Assembly: GCA_030642185.1 (NCBI GenBank)
Contig: DAOWOG010000104.1
Coordinates: forward strand, 1 to 5,700
Length of the DNA stretch: 5,700 bases
Source of the DNA: Helicobacteraceae bacterium
Lineage (GTDB): Bacteria > Campylobacterota > Campylobacteria > Campylobacterales > Sulfurimonadaceae
Reading direction: 5' to 3'
In this document: positions 1 to 5,563 of the stretch, piece by piece
Position numbering within the stretch: position 1 is the stretch's first letter
Layout of the letters: each line of letters starts with the position of its first letter
Position numbers and translations under genes: made by a program
The notes under the pieces: model-generated
The model's input: only the letters and a program-made list of their open reading frames with translations
Databases searched by the model: none
Told to the model about the DNA's origin: nothing

Positions 1-463
1 GATTGCCGGCATCATTGACATAATACTCTGCCGTGATATCGTAACCCAAGCGACGGCCAAGACGCAGCAGTGTGTCGCCATAGACCGCACCTCTGGCATG
101 ACCGATATGCAGCGGTCCTGTCGGATTTGCACTGACAAATTCCAATAGAATCTTTTCATCTGTATCGGTCCGGCCAAACTCAGCTTCATGACTCAACGCC
201 CATTCTGCATACTCATTTAAAAACTGTTCTGAAAGTCTGAAGTTAATATAGCCTTTGACAGACTCGACAGCGGCAAACATTTCATGGGAACCAAATGAGG
301 CAGAGAGCTCTTCTGCAATGATCATTGGTGATTTTCGAAGTTCTTTAGCAAGGGAGAAGGCAATGGGTGTTGCAAAGTGGCCAAAAGAACGATCTTTCGG
401 CTTTTCTAAAACAACGTCGCGTTCAAATTGCTCTCTAAGGAGCGCAGTTACACGTTGCTTCAA
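1..463 (-). CDS. argS: Arginyl-tRNA synthetase, N-terminal 154 residues (cut by window edge)
   Basis: Cytoplasmic class I aminoacyl-tRNA synthetase that charges tRNA-Arg with arginine using ATP. Translating the minus strand from 463 gives an uninterrupted frame beginning LKQRVTALL and ending EYYVNDAGN at the left edge. The N-terminal ~100 residues match the Add1-type domain that contacts the tRNA D-loop. The catalytic HIGH signature is intact as HIGH at residues 119-122 (positions 98-109), inside the family-typical stretch EFVSANPTGPLHIGHARGAV. The KMSKS loop and anticodon-binding domain would lie outside the window. The start is TTG at 461-463, because an in-frame TGA lies just upstream, the next ATG is ~45 codons in, and related proteins begin MKQRV. 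It starts 2 nt after the tatA stop with no clear Shine-Dalgarno, so translation is probably coupled to tatA. Identity is near certain; the start is slightly less so. Confidence 0.96.
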   Translation of the reverse strand, partial: MKQRVTALLREQFERDVVLEKPKDRSFGHFATPIAFSLAKELRKSPMIIAEELSASFGSHEMFAAVESVKGYINFRLSEQFLNEYAEWALSHEAEFGRTDTDEKILLEFVSANPTGPLHIGHARGAVYGDTLLRLGRRLGYDITAEYYVNDAGN

Positions 464-465
464 TG

Positions 466-714
466 TTATGCTTGTTTTTCAGTCGTTTTTGGTGCGTCTG
501 CTTCAACGTTTGCTTCAGAACCTTCTACTTTTTTTGGCTCATCCGTGGAAGCGACTTCTGTTTCTGTCGAATCTTCCTCTTTTACAGACTTTTTAAAGTT
601 TCGGATACCTTCACCCAAACCTTTGGCAAGTTGTGGAATTTTCTTTCCTCCGAATAACAGCAGTACAACTGCGAGGATTAAAATCAGTTCAAATCCGCCT
701 GGAATCTGTGGCAT
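466..714 (-). CDS. tatA: Sec-independent protein translocase subunit TatA
   Basis: Inner-membrane component of the twin-arginine translocase, which exports folded proteins; TatA oligomers form the variable pore recruited by TatBC. The 82-residue protein has the classic layout: a short periplasmic N-terminus, one transmembrane helix (about residues 8-21, with polar Glu9), the hinge motif FGGKKIP at 21-27, an amphipathic helix (about 28-45), and a disordered acidic Ser/Thr/Glu-rich tail. Length and motif order fit TatA/TatE better than TatB, which is longer and has a different hinge. The ATG at 712-714 is preceded by a good AAGGAAAG Shine-Dalgarno. It lies between gmk (127 nt upstream) and argS (2 nt downstream). 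No tatB or tatC is in the window. TatA versus TatB rests on length and motif only. Confidence 0.94.
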   Translation of the reverse strand: MPQIPGGFELILILAVVLLLFGGKKIPQLAKGLGEGIRNFKKSVKEEDSTETEVASTDEPKKVEGSEANVEADAPKTTEKQA

Positions 715-716
715 AA

Positions 717-724
717 CTTTCCTT
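717..724 (-). promoter_or_regulatory. Ribosome binding site of tatA
   Basis: The minus strand reads AAGGAAAG ending 2 nt before the tatA ATG, with the AAGGA core 5-6 nt from the start. This strong site settles the tatA start and contrasts with the absence of a visible site before argS downstream. Confidence 0.7.
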
Positions 725-730
725 TATATT

Positions 731-748
731 GAGCACCCAAAGGTGCCC
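731..748 (-). other. Small hairpin in the tatA leader
   Basis: The minus-strand RNA can fold GGGCACC / GGUGCUC around a UUUG loop: seven pairs, one of them G-U. It sits about 7 nt upstream of the tatA Shine-Dalgarno. No U-run follows, so it is not a standard intrinsic terminator. It could stabilise the 5' end of a tatA-argS message or be incidental. Confidence 0.35.
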
Positions 749-764
749 TTAAAATTTATCGCTT

Positions 765-770
765 AGTATA
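765..770 (-). promoter_or_regulatory. Candidate -10 box for tatA-argS
   Basis: The minus strand reads TATACT (five of six matches to TATAAT) about 50 nt upstream of the tatA ATG, in the only sizeable intergenic gap of this cluster. There is no well-spaced TTGACA-like -35, but Campylobacterota sigma-70 promoters often lack one. This is a weak call based on a short AT-rich match; tatA-argS may instead be read through from gmk. Confidence 0.3.
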
Positions 771-811
771 TCTTTTGGATGCTGTAAATGTCCTTACATC
801 TTTTTGGATAC

Positions 812-836
812 GTCAAATGGGCAAAGCCCGTTTGAC
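812..836. terminator. Inverted repeat just after gmk (possible terminator or mRNA-end hairpin)
   Basis: GTCAAA-T-GGGC, a 3-nt loop, then GCCC-G-TTTGAC form an 11-position stem that is perfect except at one position. That position is a U-G wobble in + strand RNA and a C-A mismatch in minus strand RNA. The element begins 5 nt beyond the gmk stop codon, where a terminator would sit, but no T-tract follows on either strand. It may be a weak or factor-dependent terminator, or a 3'-end stabilising hairpin between gmk and tatA. Confidence 0.45.
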
Positions 837-841
837 TGCGT

Positions 842-1459
842 TTACTTTGCTTCCCAGCGGTAGACAAATTCATTGATCTCAAGTGAAGGAATTTTCATTC
901 GGGCAGCTTTTGCTATGGAAATAAGTGCTTTGGCAGCTTCATCCAGATTATCGTTGATGATCAGATAATCGTATTCTGAAATACGCTGAACTTCGCGTTT
1001 GGCCATCTCAATACGATTATCAATAACTGCCTGTGCATCCGTCGCACGGTTCATCAAACGTGATTTAAGCTCTTTGAGTGAAGGCGTTGTAATAAAGACC
1101 GATGTTGTCAAATCACCCATACGGTTTTTTACCTCATCATGTCCCTGTACATCAATATCGAATATAACCAGTTTTCCTTTTTTAAGTGCCTTTTTTACCG
1201 GCTTGATCGATGTTCCATAGTAGTTTCCATGTACCAGGGCATATTCCAGAAAATTATCTGCTTCAATATCTTTTTTAAACGCTGCTTCGGTGACAAAATA
1301 GTAATGAACCCCGTCAACTTCACCTTTTCGCATCGGACGTGTTGTTGTCGAGATCGAAAAATAGTAGGAACCGATGACATCAGCAATCTTGTTGATCAAA
1401 GAACTTTTACCTGCTCCGCTTGGACCTGAAAGTACTAAAAGACCGGATGTGTCATTCAT
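842..1459 (-). CDS. gmk: Guanylate kinase
   Basis: Cytoplasmic nucleotide kinase converting GMP + ATP to GDP + ADP; it is essential for guanine nucleotide supply and recycling. The 205 residues match the family's usual length (~205). Visible features are the P-loop GPSGAGKS at residues 12-19; the guanylate kinase signature at 37-56 (S37, R41, R44 and Y53 are the expected GMP-binding positions, by analogy with the yeast enzyme); E72 and Y81 in FLEYALVHGNYYGT; and the FDIDVQG strand at 100-106. No key residue is missing. The ATG at 1457-1459 overlaps the stop of the upstream acidic-protein gene as ATGA, with a GGAG site 7 nt upstream inside that gene, so the two are probably translationally coupled. 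The C-terminus ends in the sequence YRWEAK. Confidence 0.97.
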   Translation of the reverse strand: MNDTSGLLVLSGPSGAGKSSLINKIADVIGSYYFSISTTTRPMRKGEVDGVHYYFVTEAAFKKDIEADNFLEYALVHGNYYGTSIKPVKKALKKGKLVIFDIDVQGHDEVKNRMGDLTTSVFITTPSLKELKSRLMNRATDAQAVIDNRIEMAKREVQRISEYDYLIINDNLDEAAKALISIAKAARMKIPSLEINEFVYRWEAK

Positions 1460-2394
1460 TCTTTATCTCCAAATGATATTTTAACTGTTATGTTCATCGC
1501 TTTTAATGAGGCGGCAATCTCAGGATCAGCCAGCATACCCAAAATCTTCTGCAGCGCTTCCGAGCCTTTTTCAGTAGGTTCAGGTTCTGAAAAATGCTCT
1601 GTATCAGTCGGGGCTTCAGGAAGGATCTCTTCAAAAGTTGAGGTATCTTTATAATCATCACTGTTATCTACAGCATCCCAGATAGAGGTGTCCGTCTCCA
1701 GACCCTCTGCTTCATTGGCAATATCAAACAATATTTCTTCATCAACAGTACGTGCCAGATCTTCCTGACTCAATGCGTTCATAGCTCTGGTGATCTGTTC
1801 ATCCAAATCGATGATCTCTTCATCAGCATGAATCTCTTCTACGCTCTGTTCATCTTCTTCAAAATCTCCAAGAAGATCCTGAACCGCCTGTACATCATCG
1901 TCGTTTAAAATACTCTCCAGGATCTCATCTTCATCTTCAGCCAACAGATCATCTTCATCTTCAGCCAACAGATCATCTTCATCAAAAGGCCTCTCTAAAA
2001 CCGAAAGCTCCTCAATCTCATCGCCAAATAGTTCATCTTCTCTGTTTTCATCTTCAGGATCGGCATGTTTGAGCTCTGCAAGATCATCTGCCTTTTGAAA
2101 AACACCAAGCAATTCCGTCGGCAAAAACGGCTTTGATAACGTCGAATCATACATATCCGGCACTGCCGTAGCACGCGCAGCAATAAAAAGTGTGTATCCA
2201 TACTTAACGTTATCGGCTATCTCTTCTGGCAAATGTGATGCAGCGGAACTCTCCTCAACGATCAAAAGGTCATAATGACCTGCTTCAAGTGCATTATGTC
2301 CTTTTACTTTGACCAGATCATCCTTACGTTTTTCAGCACTGAGTGTTACCAATCTATCGACAACAGGGTTATCATTTAAAAGCAACACTTTCAT
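1456..2394 (-). CDS. Highly acidic protein with degenerate receiver-like N-terminal domain (unknown function)
   Basis: Function unknown. Residues 1-100 read like a CheY-type receiver fold: strand KVLLLNDN (2-9), strand DLLIVEE (42-48), strand YTLFIAA (67-73), and SKPFLPTELL (87-96), which resembles the conserved Lys-Pro-Phe region. E47 occupies the place of the phospho-Asp and Ala that of the conserved Thr/Ser, so phosphorylation is unlikely. Residues ~102-270 are low-complexity and dominated by Asp/Glu, including an 8-residue tandem repeat (LLAEDEDD). A short hydrophobic, probably structured C-terminus follows at 279-312 (LQKILGMLADPEIAASLKAM, then ITVKISFG). There is no signal peptide or membrane segment, so it is probably cytoplasmic. 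The ATG has a GGAG site 7 nt upstream. It overlaps gmk by ATGA. C. jejuni, from memory, also has an unnamed 'highly acidic protein' directly before gmk, so the gene is conserved by position. The receiver fold is inferred from pattern only. Confidence 0.85.
   Translation of the reverse strand: MKVLLLNDNPVVDRLVTLSAEKRKDDLVKVKGHNALEAGHYDLLIVEESSAASHLPEEIADNVKYGYTLFIAARATAVPDMYDSTLSKPFLPTELLGVFQKADDLAELKHADPEDENREDELFGDEIEELSVLERPFDEDDLLAEDEDDLLAEDEDEILESILNDDDVQAVQDLLGDFEEDEQSVEEIHADEEIIDLDEQITRAMNALSQEDLARTVDEEILFDIANEAEGLETDTSIWDAVDNSDDYKDTSTFEEILPEAPTDTEHFSEPEPTEKGSEALQKILGMLADPEIAASLKAMNITVKISFGDKE
1925..1983. repeat. 24-bp in-frame tandem repeat inside the acidic-protein gene
   Basis: A period of 24 bases repeats exactly from 1925 to 1983, about 2.5 copies; 1925-1959 is identical to 1949-1983. 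It encodes a doubled eight-residue unit LLAEDEDD. Because the unit is a multiple of three, gain or loss of copies keeps the frame. The exactness suggests a recent slippage duplication rather than old divergence. Confidence 0.9.
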
Positions 2395-2474
2395 TCAGAT
2401 ACTCCCTTGGTTTTTTAAGCTTGATCCCACAGCACAAATGTGATATTATTGTAACTAAAAATAGCTAAAACAAC
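2395..2474. promoter_or_regulatory. Divergent intergenic promoter region
   Basis: This 80-nt AT-rich gap separates two divergently read genes, so it should hold promoters for both. For the + strand gene I see TTGATC (2421-2426), a 17-nt spacer and TATTAT (2444-2449), giving a start near 2456 and a short leader of ~19 nt without an obvious Shine-Dalgarno. For the minus strand, TACAAT (2448-2453) is a possible -10 overlapping the first, without a clear -35. The minus strand also carries the GGAG ribosome site (2402-2405) of the acidic-protein gene. Overlapping -10 boxes would make the two promoters compete. The + promoter is the better supported. Confidence 0.5.
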
Positions 2475-2966
2475 ATGAAACAGATACTTCTTACACTTAT
2501 ACTTTTCACTGCCATCATACGCTCTGATGAGTATTTTTTACTACCTGATCATAGCAGTGACGCCCTCTTCGCACTTAAAAAGCGGATCGATAAAGCAGAT
2601 GAAAACATCATCCTGATCACCTCAAGCACTCTGGATAAATCACTTTTAAATGCACTTCAAAAAGCACTTAAGCGCACCGTCAGACTTGAAACGATCACCC
2701 CTTCCGAGCAACTCGCCGGCACTCTTTCCCTGTATCATAACAGCCGTGTCCAACTTTTAAGAAGTAGTTCTCTGCATGAATTTCATTTTTCATTGCTGCT
2801 TGTTGATGATGCAATTGTCTGCAGCAGTGCATTGGATTTTGATCGGGCAGTAATGCGTCAAAATACAGCAGTGCTGCACTGCACTGATTCTAAAGAAGAG
2901 ATCACCTTTTATCACTACATCTACAAACAACTTATAAGCCGTAGTGATAAATATTTCAAAAAGTAA
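2475..2966 (+). CDS. Exported phospholipase-D-like (NucT/Nuc-type) protein with a degenerate HKD motif
   Basis: A 163-residue protein with a short hydrophobic N-terminal segment (about residues 3-15, MKQILLTLILFTAII) that looks like a signal peptide or anchor, so it probably acts in the periplasm or at the membrane. The rest resembles a single PLD-superfamily domain as in the Nuc/NucT nucleases: a helix followed by strand NIILITSS (44-51), a helix with LNALQKAL (58-65), a basic strand KRTVRLETI, then HFSLLLVDD followed by CSSALDF. The last part aligns with the family pattern HxKx4D...GSxNF, but the lysine is Ser106 (codon TCA); His104 and Asp111 remain. Without the lysine, classical catalysis is doubtful. 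It is the only + strand gene here, sitting between minus strand genes and convergent with the ABC ATPase gene. Possible roles are an inactive nucleic-acid- or lipid-binding relative, or an enzyme with altered chemistry. Family assignment is by motif pattern only. Confidence 0.72.
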   Translation: MKQILLTLILFTAIIRSDEYFLLPDHSSDALFALKKRIDKADENIILITSSTLDKSLLNALQKALKRTVRLETITPSEQLAGTLSLYHNSRVQLLRSSSLHEFHFSLLLVDDAIVCSSALDFDRAVMRQNTAVLHCTDSKEEITFYHYIYKQLISRSDKYFKK

Positions 2967-2972
2967 CTTTAT

Positions 2973-3617
2973 TTATTTGATTTGGTGCAGTTTTTCGTTG
3001 TGTAAATGATAGACTTTATCACAGCCCATAGCCAGTTCAGTATCGTGTGTGACAAGCACCATACCTGCATTATGCTCTTTAAGATAACGATGAAAAAGTG
3101 CCATTACCTCGGATGCTGTTTCACTGTCAAGATTTCCTGTCGGCTCGTCCACAAAGATGATACGCGGTTTCTTTGTCAAAACACGTGCAATAGAAACGCG
3201 CTGCTGCTGCCCGCCTGAGAGCTCAGTTACTTTCTGATTAATCACCTTTTCAATTCCAAGACTTTGAAGAAGGTCCTGCTCTATCGATTGATGCGAGAGC
3301 ATTGCAGCGATTTCAAGGTTTTCATAAGCACTGAAACCTTTAAACAGGTAATGTGATTGAAAGACCAGACCAAGATCATTTCTGCGCATGTTTACAAGTT
3401 TATCTGCTTTAAGCGAATAGATCTTTTCACCAAGCACTTCTACTTCACCCTCTTTTGGTTTTAGCAGCGATGAGAGAATATGCAGCAAGGTCGATTTACC
3501 GCTGCCGCTTATGCCGATGATGGCCATTGATTCAGTCGAATTCAGTTCTATATTAACATCTGAAAAGAGAGGATAATCAAAGGCATGTGATAAGGATTTT
3601 GCTTCAAGTAGTTTCAT
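2973..3617 (-). CDS. ABC transporter ATP-binding protein, LolD/MacB-like
   Basis: Cytoplasmic ATPase that would power a membrane partner. The LolD/MacB family drives lipoprotein release or efflux mechanotransmission rather than classical import. All nucleotide-binding motifs are intact: Walker A GISGSGKS at residues 35-42, Q-loop Gln87 in VFQSHYLF, signature LSGGQQQR at 133-140, Walker B IIFVDE at 153-158, D-loop TGNLD at 160-164, and switch His191 in VTHD. The start used is the ATG at 3615-3617 (214 residues). The frame stays open to an ATG at 3677, but that would add 20 atypical residues and begin inside the tsf terminator, and family members start near MKLLEAKSLSHAF. No permease gene is adjacent; C. 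jejuni also, as recalled, has a lone ATPase gene next to tsf. I therefore do not assign lolD firmly. Confidence 0.9.
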   Translation of the reverse strand: MKLLEAKSLSHAFDYPLFSDVNIELNSTESMAIIGISGSGKSTLLHILSSLLKPKEGEVEVLGEKIYSLKADKLVNMRRNDLGLVFQSHYLFKGFSAYENLEIAAMLSHQSIEQDLLQSLGIEKVINQKVTELSGGQQQRVSIARVLTKKPRIIFVDEPTGNLDSETASEVMALFHRYLKEHNAGMVLVTHDTELAMGCDKVYHLHNEKLHQIK

Positions 3618-3623
3618 GTGAAA

Positions 3624-3629
3624 ATTATA
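3624..3629 (-). promoter_or_regulatory. Consensus -10 box of the ABC ATPase gene, implying a near-leaderless mRNA
   Basis: The minus strand has a perfect TATAAT followed by six bases (TTTCAC) and then the ATG at 3617. Upstream is T-rich (ACTTTTTCTTC), as is usual in Campylobacterota promoters lacking a -35 box. Transcription would begin at or within a base or two of the ATG. No Shine-Dalgarno is visible before the ATG, which agrees with leaderless initiation. The box lies just after the tsf terminator, where a fresh promoter would be needed. Confidence 0.5.
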
Positions 3630-3675
3630 GAAGAAAAAGTTTAAAGTTAGGGAGCGTGGATGTGGAAAAAAAGTC

Positions 3676-3702
3676 AAAGGAGGAGAACCCTCCTTTTTTT
3701 TT
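3676..3702. terminator. Intrinsic terminator after rpsB-tsf, potentially bidirectional
   Basis: AAAGGAGG (3676-3683), a 5-nt loop, and CCTCCTTT (3689-3696) form a perfect 8-bp stem. On the minus strand the stem is followed by GAC and then a run of six T (TTTTTT), and it sits 24 nt after the tsf stop, where the rpsB-tsf message should end. On the + strand the stem runs into nine consecutive T (3694-3702), so it should also stop transcription coming from the left. This separates the ABC ATPase gene from the rpsB-tsf operon. Confidence 0.88.
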
Positions 3703-3725
3703 GATATTACTGGGTTAAAAGCAGG

Positions 3726-4790
3726 TTATGCCATTTGAGCAGCAACTTCTGCAGCGAAGTCATCTACTTTTTTCTCAATACCTTCACCGACTTCAAGACG
3801 AATGAAAGCGGTTACTTCTGCTGTACCGCCAGCTTCCTTACCGGCTGCAGCAACAGCAGCAGCAACATTCATTTTGTCATCAAGAACGTAGTTCTGATCT
3901 AGCAGTGCCTGTTCTTTGTCAAGTGTAGTATTGTCCTCAACGAAACGTGCAAGTTGACCAGGAACAATTTTGTCCCAGATTTTCTCTGGTTTACCCTGTT
4001 CTTGCAGTTTTGCTTTAATGTCAGTTTCAGCTTGAGCCATTACATCATCAGTCAGCTGTGACATAGAGATGAACTGAGGAACATTGATCAGTGGTTTTTT
4101 AAGACGTGCACGCTCTTCATTCTCTTTTTTGATCGCTACGATACGACCTTTTGTCTCTGCATCAACATAATCAGCATCGAAATCTTTGTAGCTGAGTGTT
4201 GACGGTTTCATCGCTGATGCATGCATTGCAACATTTTTAGCCATATCTTTAAGTGCCTCAGCCGTTTTAGCTGAATCACACTCAATCGCTACGATCACAC
4301 CGATACGTGTATTTGAGTGAACATAACCGTTAACGATTGTGTTGTCATCAGCCACTAAAGTAGCGATACGGCGTGCTTCGATCTTCTCACCGATCTTTGC
4401 AACTGCCTCATCAAAGTAAGCGCTGAACGCTTTGCCTTTAACATCTGTTTCACGAAGTGCTTCAACGCTTTTAGAATCTGTTTCAAAAATTTGAGAAACG
4501 GTTCTAGAAACAAGATCTTTAAAACCGTCATTTTTTGCAACGAAGTCTGTTTCAGAGTTTATTTCTACCAGTGACGCTTTTTTGAAGTCGTCTGAGATTT
4601 TAAGACCGATTGAACCTTCAGCTGCAATACGGTCAGATTTTTTAGCCGATTTTGCAACACCGCGTTCACGAAGCCATTCTGTCGATTTTTCCATATCGCC
4701 ATCACAGGCTGTCAACGCTTTTTTACAATCCATCATCGGCGCATCAGTTGCCTGACGAAGCTCTTTAACCATTGCTGCCGTTACTGCCAT
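3726..4790 (-). CDS. tsf: Translation elongation factor Ts
   Basis: Cytoplasmic guanine nucleotide exchange factor that regenerates EF-Tu-GTP by displacing GDP. The N-terminal UBA-like domain (about residues 1-55) has the typical [20 protein letters not shown] region, and the core EF-Tu contact motif TDFVAKN is at 81-87. The remaining ~270 residues form the N- and C-subdomains. At 354 residues it is ~70 longer than the E. coli protein (283), but near the ~355 typical of Campylobacterota. It lies 2 nt downstream of the rpsB stop; its GAGGAAG ribosome site (4798-4804) lies within the last codons of rpsB, so the two are co-transcribed and probably coupled. The message ends at the hairpin 24 nt beyond its stop. 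No defects are visible. Confidence 0.98.
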   Translation of the reverse strand: MAVTAAMVKELRQATDAPMMDCKKALTACDGDMEKSTEWLRERGVAKSAKKSDRIAAEGSIGLKISDDFKKASLVEINSETDFVAKNDGFKDLVSRTVSQIFETDSKSVEALRETDVKGKAFSAYFDEAVAKIGEKIEARRIATLVADDNTIVNGYVHSNTRIGVIVAIECDSAKTAEALKDMAKNVAMHASAMKPSTLSYKDFDADYVDAETKGRIVAIKKENEERARLKKPLINVPQFISMSQLTDDVMAQAETDIKAKLQEQGKPEKIWDKIVPGQLARFVEDNTTLDKEQALLDQNYVLDDKMNVAAAVAAAGKEAGGTAEVTAFIRLEVGEGIEKKVDDFAAEVAAQMA

Positions 4791-4792
4791 AA

Positions 4793-5563
4793 TTACGCTT
4801 CCTCTGCTTTTACTTCTGCTGTTTCTTCAGATGCCGCTGCCTCTTCCGGTGCAGCTTCTTCTTCCTCTTCTTCAGCTGACTCGGCATTCAATGCTTTTCC
4901 CTCATTGATCGCTGCTGCCATTTCACGGCAGAAAAGCTGAATAGAACGGATTGCATCATCATTACCCGGAATCGGGAAATCAATCAGATCAGGATCACAG
5001 TTCGTATCCAGCGGTGCGATAACCGGTATGTTCAGGTTACGCGCTTCATTGATGGCGATGTGCTCTTTGACTGCATCAATAACAAACATCATATCCGGCA
5101 GTTGTTTCATGTTGCGAATACCTGCAAAATATGCTTCAAGTTTCTCTTTTTGACGACCCATCATCAACGCTTCTTTTTTCGTAAGAAGATCCATCTGACC
5201 GCTTTCTTGCATCTGTTCAATGATCTCAAGTTTACGGATTGATTTTTGAATCGTAGGGAAGTTTGTCAGCATCCCGCCCAACCAGCGGTTGTCAACAAAT
5301 GGCATACCGCATGATACAGCCGCATCACGGATAGAAGCACGCGCCTGTTTTTTTGTACCGACGAAAAGGATTACTTTACCTTCTGCAGCAGCATCAAGAA
5401 CGATTTGATAGGTGTTGCGGAAATAACGCAATGTTTTTTGAAGATCGATGATATAGATATTTTTACGAACACCGAAGATGTATTTTTTCATCTTTGGATT
5501 CCAACGACGTGTCTGGTGACCGAAGTGTACACCACATTCTAGTAAGTCTTTCATTGTTACCAT
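4793..5563 (-). CDS. rpsB: 30S ribosomal protein uS2
   Basis: Structural protein of the small ribosomal subunit, on the solvent side near the neck, bound late in assembly and needed for S1 binding. The 256-residue protein starts [20 protein letters not shown] and contains family hallmarks [32 protein letters not shown] and the [22 protein letters not shown] region. Residues ~226-256 form an extra acidic, alanine-rich tail (a run of six Glu, then Glu/Ala repeats) absent from E. coli S2; as I recall, related Campylobacterota proteins also carry acidic extensions. The ATG at 5561-5563 is chosen over the internal Met4 because AAGGAACT lies correctly just upstream of it. It heads the rpsB-tsf operon, with a structured leader upstream. 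Confidence 0.98.
   Translation of the reverse strand: MVTMKDLLECGVHFGHQTRRWNPKMKKYIFGVRKNIYIIDLQKTLRYFRNTYQIVLDAAAEGKVILFVGTKKQARASIRDAAVSCGMPFVDNRWLGGMLTNFPTIQKSIRKLEIIEQMQESGQMDLLTKKEALMMGRQKEKLEAYFAGIRNMKQLPDMMFVIDAVKEHIAINEARNLNIPVIAPLDTNCDPDLIDFPIPGNDDAIRSIQLFCREMAAAINEGKALNAESAEEEEEEAAPEEAAASEETAEVKAEEA

Noticed and set aside
255..766. Overlapping + strand open frames opposite argS and tatA
   Set aside because: They are antisense to clearly conserved ArgS and TatA coding sequence, resemble no family, and lack ribosome sites; shadows of the real genes.
999..1429. + strand frames, and a second minus strand frame, across gmk
   Set aside because: gmk has every catalytic motif in its own frame; these are composition-driven by-products.
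1925..1983. CRISPR-like repeat
   Set aside because: The repeat is contiguous with no spacers and lies in frame in a coding region encoding acidic residues.
1995..2201. Alternative minus strand frame inside the acidic-protein gene
   Set aside because: Out of frame with a gene that has a ribosome site and a coupled junction to gmk; no recognisable protein pattern.
3006..3218. + strand frame opposite the ABC ATPase
   Set aside because: Antisense to the intact signature and Walker B region of the ABC gene; no start signal.
3618..3677. Twenty-residue N-terminal extension of the ABC ATPase
   Set aside because: It would start within the tsf terminator stem, lacks a ribosome site, is unlike family N-termini, and overlaps a perfect TATAAT box.
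4355..4540. Alternative minus strand frame inside tsf
   Set aside because: Lysine/leucine-rich out-of-frame reading of EF-Ts; no support.
5060..5242. + strand frame opposite rpsB
   Set aside because: Antisense to highly conserved S2 sequence; no ribosome site or recognisable family.
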